A program made the position numbers and the translations under genes. This document shows positions 48,292-56,689 of a stretch of DNA of 64,000 nt, in pieces; position 1 is the stretch's first letter; every line of letters begins with the position of its first letter. The notes beneath the pieces were generated by a model that saw only the letters and a program-made list of their open reading frames with translations, had not been told where the DNA came from and did not search any database. Source of the DNA: an uncultured Candidatus Saccharibacteria bacterium (lineage in GTDB: Bacteria > Patescibacteriota > Saccharimonadia > Saccharimonadales > Saccharimonadaceae); contig CAMVRN010000005.1 in the NCBI GenBank assembly GCA_947169915.1, positions 1 to 64,000 of the forward strand. Reading direction: 5' to 3'.

Positions 48292-49061
48292 TTTTTGAGC
48301 TCCTTCATAATGGCTTTTGCAAGTCCGTCGGGGTCGGAAATATATGGCGCATGGTTCCAGTTTGGATATATAGATATAGTCGAATCGACAAGTTTCCTCT
48401 TCAAGATGTGCGCTTGGCGTGGAGGCGTGATGTTGTCTTCTTCTCCCCATATTATTGCAGTTGGAGTGGTAACTTTAGTTAGAACGAGTTTTTTATCGCT
48501 TTCGAGCATATTCGACAAAGTCTTCTTCATGTTCTCTGGAGCACGTTCATAGTCCATGCTACCCGTAAGTTTATGGAAAACTTTAGAGACGAGGGGGATT
48601 TTCTTAAGTGGTTTACCCAATTTTGAAACAGTTTTTAGAATGTCGCGTTTCTTGGATGGTTCGTAAACGCCGGCGGCGTCAAGGAGGATAAGCTTCGATA
48701 GTTTTTCTGGCTTTTCCGAGCATAGATTAAGTAAAATACGACCGCCGTTGCTGTGCCCGAGCGCGATGGCGCCGTTCGGAATGTTCTTGTCTGCCCATAA
48801 TACATAATCATCAATAGTCCATACCTTTTTTGATGGAGAAGTAAGGCCTGGGACATTCAGCATGATAACCTTTATTCCGTTCCTTTCAAGGATTTCAATA
48901 GTTTTAGTCCAAGGCTCCACAGTATATGTCCAGCCATGGATAATATAGAGAGTTTCTTGGAACGGGGTGGATTTCGTACCTTCTATTCCGTTCCAGACGG
49001 TGGTAGGTTTTTCGGGTTTTTCTGACTCTATTCTTCTAACTTCATGAGACATCTGTTTCAT
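48288..49061 (-). CDS. Alpha/beta-fold hydrolase
   Basis: LYIIHGWTYTVEPW, IALGHSNGGRILLNL (nucleophile elbow), TPTAIIWGEEDNITPP, NWNHAPYISDP. Confidence 0.88.
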   Translation of the reverse strand: MKQMSHEVRRIESEKPEKPTTVWNGIEGTKSTPFQETLYIIHGWTYTVEPWTKTIEILERNGIKVIMLNVPGLTSPSKKVWTIDDYVLWADKNIPNGAIALGHSNGGRILLNLCSEKPEKLSKLILLDAAGVYEPSKKRDILKTVSKLGKPLKKIPLVSKVFHKLTGSMDYERAPENMKKTLSNMLESDKKLVLTKVTTPTAIIWGEEDNITPPRQAHILKRKLVDSTISIYPNWNHAPYISDPDGLAKAIMKELKK

Positions 49062-50332
49062 TAAACCAGCCCTCGGTTCTTACGTCGTTTTATTGCTGAC
49101 GGTTCACGGCGGCAGAGTTTAAGAGCGTCTTCTGGTTTTTCAAGAAGTTTTTCGATAATCCATTCTAGGTACTGAGACCCTTTGAAAATTAGAGTCTCGG
49201 TGCCATTAGTGTTCTTTTCTATGTAAGCAAGGGCTTTCTTTGGGTCGAGTGTAGTTTTCGGGCTAAATCCAAGTTCTTTAAGGCGAGGGGCGGTGTATTT
49301 TTTAGTTCTACGACCAATTAAAATAACTTCTTCGGGGTTCGCTTTCGCAATGAGGTCAGCTAGTTTTTTATGCTCTTCTTCCTCGATTGAGCCTTCATCA
49401 ACAATGTCGCCGATGATTAGCCATTTGTGGCTGGCGCGAAGCGTACGAGTCATTTCTAGGATGCTTTGCATTGAGATGATATGTGCGTTATATGAGCTAT
49501 CGATGATCTTCACACCATTTTTTCCGTAGAAGAATGAGCTACGTCCTGGCGGTAAAGGCATTTCTGAAAAATCTGTTTTTAGTGGAATCTTTAGATACTT
49601 CATCAAATCCTTCAGCATGAGGAGTTGAATAGAAAGGTCACGTGGTTGCGGGGAGTTAAAACGAAAGGTCGTTGAAGTGGTCCCGAACTCACTGCGAGTT
49701 GGATAGACGCTATATTTGACGATTTCTGATTTATAGAATTTGCTTACCCTAGCGGTGATATCTTTTGTTGCGCGGTTCATAAGTTCATTGTCGCCGTCGA
49801 TGAACACGAGACATTTTGTGTTTTCGGGAATCTTGGCAAATTCATCCATAATAGCTATGTCGAGACTCTCGAATTTTCCTTCGCGAACCTCTTGCTCGAA
49901 TTGAATTGCATGGGAGAGACCGAGAGAAATCCAGAGCGTAATTTCAGGTTTAAGCCATTCGGCTAGAAAACGCGCTTCGTGCGGGCGTTCGGCGTCGATT
50001 TCGACGACATAAAACGGCTCTTTGTGTTTATAATAGAGAGCACGAATTGGAGTGGCGATAAATAGCCAGAACCAGCGGAGCTTGGTCCCGCGGACGCCCT
50101 TAAGACCTAGAATATCAAAAGAAACACCAAAGGCGGAATTTGCATCATGGGAATAGTGGGCATCTTTGCCCAGTTCGAATTCAACCATGTGGAGCATGGT
50201 AGTTTTACCCGCAGAACCGGTGATAGATATAATTCGGGGATTCCAGCGTCTTAAGGCGAAATTAGCGAAGAAGCGGAAATATCCCGCTACCAGAAAATAA
50301 AAGCGCTTCTTGAGACGCATTACTTTTGTCAT
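49061..50332 (-). CDS. Mur ligase-family protein (MurF-like)
   Basis: ISITGSAGKTTMLHMVEFEL, EPFYVVEIDAERPHEARF, LPPGRSSFFYGKNGVKIIDSSYNAH, LIIGDIVDEG. Confidence 0.85.
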   Translation of the reverse strand: MTKVMRLKKRFYFLVAGYFRFFANFALRRWNPRIISITGSAGKTTMLHMVEFELGKDAHYSHDANSAFGVSFDILGLKGVRGTKLRWFWLFIATPIRALYYKHKEPFYVVEIDAERPHEARFLAEWLKPEITLWISLGLSHAIQFEQEVREGKFESLDIAIMDEFAKIPENTKCLVFIDGDNELMNRATKDITARVSKFYKSEIVKYSVYPTRSEFGTTSTTFRFNSPQPRDLSIQLLMLKDLMKYLKIPLKTDFSEMPLPPGRSSFFYGKNGVKIIDSSYNAHIISMQSILEMTRTLRASHKWLIIGDIVDEGSIEEEEHKKLADLIAKANPEEVILIGRRTKKYTAPRLKELGFSPKTTLDPKKALAYIEKNTNGTETLIFKGSQYLEWIIEKLLEKPEDALKLCRREPSAIKRRKNRGLV

Positions 50333-50346
50333 GAGACTATTATAAG

Positions 50347-50380
50347 AAAATAAGACCTATATTTCAAGGTCTTATTTTTT
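50347..50380 (-). terminator. Intrinsic terminator after rpsJ
   Basis: AATAAGACCT...AGGTCTTATT stem with T tract. Confidence 0.75.
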
Positions 50381-50406
50381 ATGCTTATTTTTCTCTCTAT
50401 CAGAAG

Positions 50407-50736
50407 TTACATCTTGATTTCAGCGTCAACACCAGCAGGGAGAGCAAGGTTCTGGAGGCTCTCAATGGTCTTTGGCGTGGCGTTGGAGATGTCGATAAGG
50501 CGTTTGTGCACTTTCATCTCAAAAGCTTCACCACCAGTCTTGTAGACGTGTGGGGATTTGACGACGGTGAACGTCGAACGTTTGGTTGGTAGGGGGACTG
50601 GGCCACTTACTGTAGCGCCAGTGCGAATAGCGGTATCAACGATTTGCTTTGCGCTTTGGTCAATAACGCGATGGTCATAAGCTTTGAGACGAATACGAAT
50701 CTTTAGACCTTCGTCTTTTGTTGCTTTTTCAGCCAT
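50407..50736 (-). CDS. rpsJ: 30S ribosomal protein S10
   Basis: [71 protein letters not shown]. Confidence 0.96.
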   Translation of the reverse strand: MAEKATKDEGLKIRIRLKAYDHRVIDQSAKQIVDTAIRTGATVSGPVPLPTKRSTFTVVKSPHVYKTGGEAFEMKVHKRLIDISNATPKTIESLQNLALPAGVDAEIKM

Positions 50737-50847
50737 TTTTGCCTTTCTTTCTCCGTAACTTCGCAAGACATGAATTATCGGAGATTGATAATTAGTTAAT
50801 AGTGGAATTATTATATATTATTTAATGTAGTTTGGCAAGCGGTTTTG

Positions 50848-51816
50848 CTATTTGTCCCAATCGAAGCCTTCGCCAAAATGCCCATAGCGAGCGGTTGGCT
50901 CATAGATAGGGCGGCGCAAGTCAAGATGTTTAATAATGCCAGCCGGTGTCAAATCGTACCCTTCAATCTCTTCAGGCTGTCCGTCGACAATAACGGTTTT
51001 CTCTAGTGGCTCAGTGAGACCGATAGCGTAGGCGAGACGAACGAACACTTCCTTCGCATTGCGTTTTTTCAAATAATCGACAGCGACGCGTCGTGCAATA
51101 TAGGCGGCGGAGCGGTCAACTTTGGTCGCATCTTTTCCAGAGAAACAGCCACCTCCGATTGGAATACGAGGGCCATAGTTATCGACGATAAGTTTGCGAC
51201 CGGTTAGACCAGTATCCGCTTCAAATCCGCCTTGATTCCAGTCGCCAGCAGGGTTCATATGAAGCTTTGCATTCTCATTTAAATTATTTGCTCTGATAAA
51301 TTCGCGAACTAGGGATTCAAGTTCTTCTTTCTTAGCATTTTGGAAGGACGCAACGACTGAGTCAAGTTCACCGTTTGGATTGAGAGTCACTTGAGTTTTG
51401 CCGTCGTAAGGGAACTTCTCGTAAATGAACTGATTCAAGCGGCGCGCCAAAACAACTTCGAGTGGGAGCATCTCTGGAGTTTCGTTGCAGGCGTAGCCAA
51501 TCATGATGCCTTGGTCGCCAGCTCCGCCAACGTCAACTCCTTGTGCGATTTCCGGAGATTGTTTCACGATTTTAGTGTGGACCTCGATTTTTGGGTCACC
51601 TGTAATGCGTTTTACGATGCCTTCGACATCAACAGTATCGGCAGTGGAGGTTATCTCGCCGGTGACAAAAACGACACCATGCCCGCCACAAGTCTCGGCG
51701 GCAACGCGTGCCATCGGGTCTTCTTTTAAGTAAGCGTCCAAAATCGCATCTGAAATTTGGTCGCAAAGTTTGTCTGGATGTTTTGGGGAAACGCTTTCTG
51801 CGGTTCTATAGAACAT
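50848..51816 (-). CDS. metK: S-adenosylmethionine synthetase (compact, 322 aa)
   Basis: AESVSPKHPDKLCDQISDAILDAYL, GAGDQGIMIGYACNETPEMLPLEV, GGGCFSGKDATKVDRSAAYIAR, DLRRPIYEPTARYGHFG. Confidence 0.96.
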   Translation of the reverse strand: MFYRTAESVSPKHPDKLCDQISDAILDAYLKEDPMARVAAETCGGHGVVFVTGEITSTADTVDVEGIVKRITGDPKIEVHTKIVKQSPEIAQGVDVGGAGDQGIMIGYACNETPEMLPLEVVLARRLNQFIYEKFPYDGKTQVTLNPNGELDSVVASFQNAKKEELESLVREFIRANNLNENAKLHMNPAGDWNQGGFEADTGLTGRKLIVDNYGPRIPIGGGCFSGKDATKVDRSAAYIARRVAVDYLKKRNAKEVFVRLAYAIGLTEPLEKTVIVDGQPEEIEGYDLTPAGIIKHLDLRRPIYEPTARYGHFGEGFDWDK

Positions 51817-51905
51817 ATCTTTCCTTTCTTGGCCGGATTTACCACCTTGACAATGTAGGTTGGTAGAGGGTCACAGGGCCGGTCCCTCGCCCCTTCTTGA
51901 TATTA
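51815..51905 (-). promoter_or_regulatory. SAM-I-superfamily riboswitch in the metK 5' leader
   Basis: Minus-strand ATATCAAGAAGGGGCGAGGGACCGGCCCTGTGACCCTCTACCAACC...AAGGTGGTAAATCCGGCC...GATATG: SAM-I core with P1 ATATC/GATAT, P2, P3 and a CCGG/CCGG pseudoknot. Confidence 0.85.
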
Positions 51906-51913
51906 ACTTTATT

Positions 51914-51933
51914 ATTATACATCATGTTATAAT
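51914..51933. promoter_or_regulatory. Divergent overlapping -10 elements for metK (-, 51914-51919) and the glycosyltransferase (+, 51928-51933)
   Basis: Two TATAAT hexamers on opposite strands, 8 bp apart. Confidence 0.65.
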
Positions 51934-51939
51934 AAAAAA

Positions 51940-53157
51940 ATGAAAATTGCGATTTTTACTGACGTCTACACAAACGGCGTTGGTGGAATTCCCGTCTCGA
52001 TTGCTACCGAAAAACATGGGCTAGAGAAGCAAGGCCACTTGGTCTATGTTTTTGTGCCTGCGCTTGATAGGTTCAATGAGAAGAACGTCTTTAGGGTCCC
52101 CTCCGTCAACACGTTCAAGGTGAACAATGTCCCTTTTCCTGCTCCTGCGGCCAAAATAATGGAATTTATCCTTGAAAATTATCCAGAGATTAAGGGTTTT
52201 GACATTATACATTCTCATTACGAAGCGGGTTGTTCGATTGCTGGGCTCAAACTTGGAAAAATGTTAGGCATTCCGACTGTTCAAACTATGCATGGGCGCG
52301 AAGATTCTGGGATAGAGGCTAATTTTCCTCCAGGTATTCGAGATTTTGTCGCTGAAGTCCTTAACGAGGCTCATAGAAGTTCGATTTCTCATGATATTAA
52401 AGTAAAAAAATTTGACGGAGAATATGCCGATACCAGACCTCGTGCGAAAATGTGGGAGCTAATGATTGCACAAGCGAATTTTGCAGATGCGGTTGTTTGT
52501 CCAAGCATGCATTTTATGAAAAAGCTCAAAGAATATGGGATGACTACCCCTGGTTTCGTGGTGCCGAATGGGATTGACGATGGCTTAATGAAGCGCGGAG
52601 CGAAATTGCGACAGTTCGACCCAAAAAATGAATGTTTAAAGATAATTTTCCCTTCACGAGTCGCTAAAGAAAAACGATTAATGGTGCTTCTTCGTGCGCT
52701 TAGGATGTTGTCGAAAAAAGATAAATACGAGCTTGATGTTTATGGCGATGGAAATGAAAGCTTAAAAGCTGAGTCGTATGTGTTTAAGTATGACTTGAAC
52801 GTAAATTTTCACGGAAAAACACCTCGAGAAGATATCATAAAGGCCTTGGAAAAATCCCATATTTCCGCAACGGTTTCTTATGACTTTGATACGCAAGGCT
52901 ACACTGTCCTTGAGGCTGTAGCAAGCGGAGCAGCAATCCTTCTTTCCGACCCCGACCTTAGGGAAAGTATTCCAAAGAATGGTTCGATTGTTGCGAGCGA
53001 CCCAACAGCGAAAGCCTTAAAGAATGCACTTGAAAGGATTTTCAGAGAGCCGACACTTATAGAAGAAATGTCCAAAGCCAACATCGAGGGTCGCGACATG
53101 GTATCCGAGAAACACCAGGTAGAAACTTTGCTTAGCATTTACAAAAACCTTATTTAA
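51940..53157 (+). CDS. GT4-like glycosyltransferase (diacylglycerol glycosyltransferase type)
   Basis: IFTDVYTNGVGGIPVSIATEKHGLEKQGHLVYVFVP, FDIIHSHYEAG, VPNGIDDGLM, FPSRVAKEKRLMVLLRAL, GYTVLEAVASGAAILLSD. Confidence 0.9.
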   Translation: MKIAIFTDVYTNGVGGIPVSIATEKHGLEKQGHLVYVFVPALDRFNEKNVFRVPSVNTFKVNNVPFPAPAAKIMEFILENYPEIKGFDIIHSHYEAGCSIAGLKLGKMLGIPTVQTMHGREDSGIEANFPPGIRDFVAEVLNEAHRSSISHDIKVKKFDGEYADTRPRAKMWELMIAQANFADAVVCPSMHFMKKLKEYGMTTPGFVVPNGIDDGLMKRGAKLRQFDPKNECLKIIFPSRVAKEKRLMVLLRALRMLSKKDKYELDVYGDGNESLKAESYVFKYDLNVNFHGKTPREDIIKALEKSHISATVSYDFDTQGYTVLEAVASGAAILLSDPDLRESIPKNGSIVASDPTAKALKNALERIFREPTLIEEMSKANIEGRDMVSEKHQVETLLSIYKNLI

Positions 53158-53208
53158 TGATATAGTATAAACGTCGGAATTTTCTCTTTTCTAGTATGGA
53201 GGGATACC

Positions 53209-53814
53209 ATGAAAAAATACTTTATCGCCGACCTCTTGACGCTTTTTAGAGCAGTTCTAAGCGTAGCACTTTTCACTCTCTGTTTAGTAGTGAAAGAGCC
53301 TCTAGGGTGGTGGGCAGTCGCAATTTATGGAGTCGGCCTGATTACTGATGCAGCCGATGGCGAATTCGCGAGAAAGTATCGTTACCCAAACGACGATGTT
53401 TCCAAGCGGAAGTATTGGTGGAGAAAGTATCATGGGATGTACGACACTTTGGCTGACATCATGCTCTCTCTCGCCTGTCTCTATTATTATTCGACCTACG
53501 TGAATACTAGTACCGCATGTTTTATCTTAGGCTTTGGCCTTGGTGGAAGTTTGGCGGTGCAACTTGCTTATTATCTTTCGGGTTATGGTAACGATGAAAC
53601 GCTCGCAAAGCAAGAGGCAATTAGGCTTCTCGTGCTAGCACGAAGATTTGCCTTTGTCGGAATTGAACTCGGTGGACTTTTTGCCTTAATCTATATCGCG
53701 CCTGGACCGGTTCTCTTAAAGATTGTTATCGTTATTAAAGCTATCTTGGGTGGACTCACTGTTTGGAAGATGAAACGTAAAACACGTGCTAATGAAATCA
53801 CTACAGAACTATAA
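53209..53814 (+). CDS. CDP-alcohol phosphatidyltransferase
   Basis: ITDAADGEFARKYRYPNDD...HGMYDTLADIML: D..DG..AR...G...D...D motif with a short insertion; multiple TM segments. Confidence 0.82.
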   Translation: MKKYFIADLLTLFRAVLSVALFTLCLVVKEPLGWWAVAIYGVGLITDAADGEFARKYRYPNDDVSKRKYWWRKYHGMYDTLADIMLSLACLYYYSTYVNTSTACFILGFGLGGSLAVQLAYYLSGYGNDETLAKQEAIRLLVLARRFAFVGIELGGLFALIYIAPGPVLLKIVIVIKAILGGLTVWKMKRKTRANEITTEL

Positions 53815-53842
53815 AAATTGCCGCCCTTAGGGGCGGTTTTAC
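53814..53842. terminator. Intrinsic terminator
   Basis: CCGCCC/GGGCGG stem then TTTT. Confidence 0.75.
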
Positions 53843-54642
53843 TTTTCTTGAATGCTAGCCAGCATAGCATCGAGCGGTTTCTTAGGATTGAACATAGCGA
53901 ACGTCGCAATGCGCGCTGCGAGATTCCCGGACCATAAAGAAATAGGCGTAAGACTTGTCTTATCTATATCGACCGTTGTCACTTGGCCAGAGCTTGCTAC
54001 GATGATTTTTTCTGCGTGGAAGGTAAGGATTGATACTGGGTAGGTGAGGGTGAATTTGTGAAGCGTTTCAACAATTGGAAGGATTGGCTGGCTCAACATG
54101 ATTGGACGTGGATAATAAAGGGCTCTGAATAACTTCTGCAAGCTAGCCATAGATGCAACAATAAAGACATTTTCTCTGTCCATAAATGCGCTAGATTCTG
54201 GAGCAACCAAATCAAGGGCATCGCGAGTGATTAAAATTGGGATGTCTGGTGTAGTTTTAAGGATTTCTGATATGGCGACGCAGGTGACGGAATTCTTCGT
54301 TAAGTCTCCTAGAATTAGAGCGAAGTCTGAGCCGTCCAACGACCGGCAAAATTCCGGAGTTTTGTCGAATGAGCCCGATTCAGTGCTTTGGTAGAACTCT
54401 AAGTTTGGAAGAGTCGGAAATTTGGTTTTTAGACTATCTGGAAACAGGTTCTTCACTTCTTTAATAAAGGGGTAGGTTTTATTGATATATTCCGCAACTC
54501 TCACTTCGGTCGAAAAATTACTTGAGTTTCCACCGATTATTTTCATGATTCCCTGCTTTTGTTCAGGGAAGTTCCAGGACAAGTTCTCTTTTATCTCGGA
54601 GAGATTTGGGTTCTTCTTCCAGTACGGAGTTGGCTCTGGCAT
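53839..54642 (-). CDS. Ribokinase/YjeF-C-like (NAD(P)HX dehydratase-like) protein, apparently degenerate
   Basis: KIIGGNSSNFST, DFALILGDLTKNSVT, IPILITRDALDLV; GxGD replaced by LWSGNLAARIATFA. Start set at MPEPTPYW. Confidence 0.5.
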   Translation of the reverse strand: MPEPTPYWKKNPNLSEIKENLSWNFPEQKQGIMKIIGGNSSNFSTEVRVAEYINKTYPFIKEVKNLFPDSLKTKFPTLPNLEFYQSTESGSFDKTPEFCRSLDGSDFALILGDLTKNSVTCVAISEILKTTPDIPILITRDALDLVAPESSAFMDRENVFIVASMASLQKLFRALYYPRPIMLSQPILPIVETLHKFTLTYPVSILTFHAEKIIVASSGQVTTVDIDKTSLTPISLWSGNLAARIATFAMFNPKKPLDAMLASIQEK

Positions 54643-54643
54643 G

Positions 54644-55459
54644 TCAGTTTTCCTTTTTGGTGACACTAATTGTGATTGAGATTGGACAGTGGTCGGAGCC
54701 TGCTTGTGATTCGTAGATTTCCGCATCTAATAGGTTGTTTTTGAGTGAATTCGAGATGAAGAAATAGTCAATACGCCAACCGACGTTATTCTCTCTAGCG
54801 TGACCCCAATGTGACCACCAAGTGTATCGAACTGATTCTGGGTGGCTAAAACGAAATGTGTCGATAAAACCTGAATTACTTAGGTTTGTAACGCCTTCAC
54901 GTTCCTCGTCGGTGAATCCAGCGCTGCGGTGGTTTGTTTTGGGACGCGCAATATCGATTTCTTCGTGTGCACAATTAAAGTCTCCGCATGTGATAACTGG
55001 TTTATCTTTTTCAAGATTTTTGAGCAAATCCTTAAACGCTGGGTCCCAAGAATCGTGACGCAGAGACAGGCGCGAAAGGTCAGGTTTGCTATTTGGAGTA
55101 TAGACATTTACTAGATAAAAATCATCGCAATCTAGAACTAAGATTCGCCCTTCTTTTTTATCGAGGTCTAAGGATTCAGATATCGAAGCGTCTTTTATGG
55201 TGATTTTTTCGAGTTTTTTGGAAACAAGTGTAGCTGTTCCGGAATAGCCTGGTTTTTCGGCGGGGTTCCAGAAAACGTTATAACTGTTCAACGCGCCCAT
55301 TTCAAGGAGGTCGAGTTGTTCTGGTTTGCACTTAATTTCTTGCAGACAAAGAATGTCCGGGTTTTGCTTTTCTAGAAAGTTTTGTATTTCTCCTTTCCTC
55401 AAGACGGCACGCAAGCCGTTAACATTCCATGAAAAGATGCGAAGATTAGTATTTGCCAC
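54644..55459 (-). CDS. xth: Exodeoxyribonuclease III / AP endonuclease
   Basis: LRIFSWNVNGLRAVLRKGEIQNFLEKQNPDILCLQEIKCKPEQ, CGDFNCAHEEIDIARPK, GWRIDYFFISNSL, SDHCPISITI; GTG start inferred. Confidence 0.93.
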   Translation of the reverse strand: MANTNLRIFSWNVNGLRAVLRKGEIQNFLEKQNPDILCLQEIKCKPEQLDLLEMGALNSYNVFWNPAEKPGYSGTATLVSKKLEKITIKDASISESLDLDKKEGRILVLDCDDFYLVNVYTPNSKPDLSRLSLRHDSWDPAFKDLLKNLEKDKPVITCGDFNCAHEEIDIARPKTNHRSAGFTDEEREGVTNLSNSGFIDTFRFSHPESVRYTWWSHWGHARENNVGWRIDYFFISNSLKNNLLDAEIYESQAGSDHCPISITISVTKKEN

Positions 55460-55865
55460 GTTCGTAGTCCCTCTTTTTGATTGTTTCGCGTTTGTCGTAT
55501 TTCTTCTTACCTTTCCCGAGAGCGATGACGAGTTTAATGTAGCGAGAACCGCCAAGAAGTTTCACGGGGACAATTGTAGAGCCGGCAACTTTTTCCCGTT
55601 CGAGAGAGGCTATTTGCTTCTTTGTGGCGAGCAAGCGGATGTTCCGTGCAGTATCGGCGCCTAGCGTGAGGTTATTCAGCCAAAGCTCACCATTACGAAT
55701 CGTAACGAAAGAGCCCTTTAGTTGAACGTGATGGTCGCGAATCAATCTGACTTCTGGACCAGATAAAGACATGCCGACTGTCAATTCATCGCCAAGCGTG
55801 TAATCAAAATGAGCCCGTCGATTGACGGTCACGGAATCAGTTGTTTTTTTTGACTTCTTCGTCAT
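55446..55865 (-). CDS. smpB: SsrA-binding protein SmpB
   Basis: VNRRAHFDYTLGDELTVGMSLSGPEVRLIRDHHVQLKGSFVTIRNGELWLNNL, GKGKKKYDKRETIKKRDYERGKY. Confidence 0.95.
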   Translation of the reverse strand: MTKKSKKTTDSVTVNRRAHFDYTLGDELTVGMSLSGPEVRLIRDHHVQLKGSFVTIRNGELWLNNLTLGADTARNIRLLATKKQIASLEREKVAGSTIVPVKLLGGSRYIKLVIALGKGKKKYDKRETIKKRDYERGKY

Positions 55866-55875
55866 AACGATATTA

Positions 55876-56631
55876 TTATATATTATTTTCGAGGGAAACG
55901 CCAATGGCTGGCTCGTTCGGGCACTTCTTCAGAATGTTTAAAATAGCTGTTTTTTCTGCCTCTGTCACCCAGAGGTTATATTTATACTTCACTGAAACCT
56001 GCCTGGCGACGTATGTACATCTGAAAGGCTTGTTTGGCGGGAGCCATGTTGCCGCATCGCCATCGGATTTGTTTTGATTAGCTGTTGCATTAACAGCCAA
56101 AAGATTCAGAGGGTCCGTAGCGAGTTTGTATCTTTCACTTGAACTGAGATTTTGCGCCCCTTTTTGCCAGGCATCAGAAAGTGCGACAACGTGGTCAATC
56201 TGGATTCCGGAAGAAATTTCTGATTTTTCATAGAAAACCAGGTGGGAACCGGTATATGGCTCATCATATTCACCAGAAACGACGCTACAATTATCTTTCT
56301 CTGAGACTGTGGCCGTATCGCCAAACTCTCGTTTGATAATTCTTTGTCTTAAACTACACCCGTCTATGTTCGGCCATGTCTCATAGAATTGCTCTCTAGA
56401 GTAATTAGTTTTCGGTGCTCGCCCTTTCACTTTTAACCGTTCGAGGACTTCTATCGCAAGAGGTGCGTCGCTAGGTGTTGATGATTGTTCGATTACTTCT
56501 GATTCATTGTCGGCAAGTGTGTAGATTTTCTCATAAGACGAGGGATTCAAGAGAATGATTCCTACAACCGCAAGAGCGCTTATTATTGTTCCGATTGTGC
56601 GTCTGGTTCTATAGGAAATCCTTGATGACAT
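55876..56631 (-). CDS. Membrane-anchored/secreted HNH endonuclease (DUF1524/GmrSD C-terminal-like)
   Basis: N-terminal TM RTIGTIISALAVVGIILLN; IQIDHVVALSDAWQKGAQNLSSSERYKLATDPLNLLAVNATANQNKSDGDAATWLPP. Confidence 0.88.
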   Translation of the reverse strand: MSSRISYRTRRTIGTIISALAVVGIILLNPSSYEKIYTLADNESEVIEQSSTPSDAPLAIEVLERLKVKGRAPKTNYSREQFYETWPNIDGCSLRQRIIKREFGDTATVSEKDNCSVVSGEYDEPYTGSHLVFYEKSEISSGIQIDHVVALSDAWQKGAQNLSSSERYKLATDPLNLLAVNATANQNKSDGDAATWLPPNKPFRCTYVARQVSVKYKYNLWVTEAEKTAILNILKKCPNEPAIGVSLENNI

Positions 56632-56645
56632 ATTTATATTATATA

Positions 56646-56674
56646 AAAAATCCTCCGTATTTCAGGAGGATTTC
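56646..56674 (-). terminator. Intrinsic terminator after rplA
   Basis: AATCCTCC...GGAGGATT stem flanked by A and T tracts. Confidence 0.75.
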
Positions 56675-56689
56675 TTAATCTTTTAGGGA

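Noticed and set aside
55446-56631. tmRNA (ssrA) next to smpB
   Set aside because: Neighbouring space is filled with coding genes; no tmRNA-like ends were seen.
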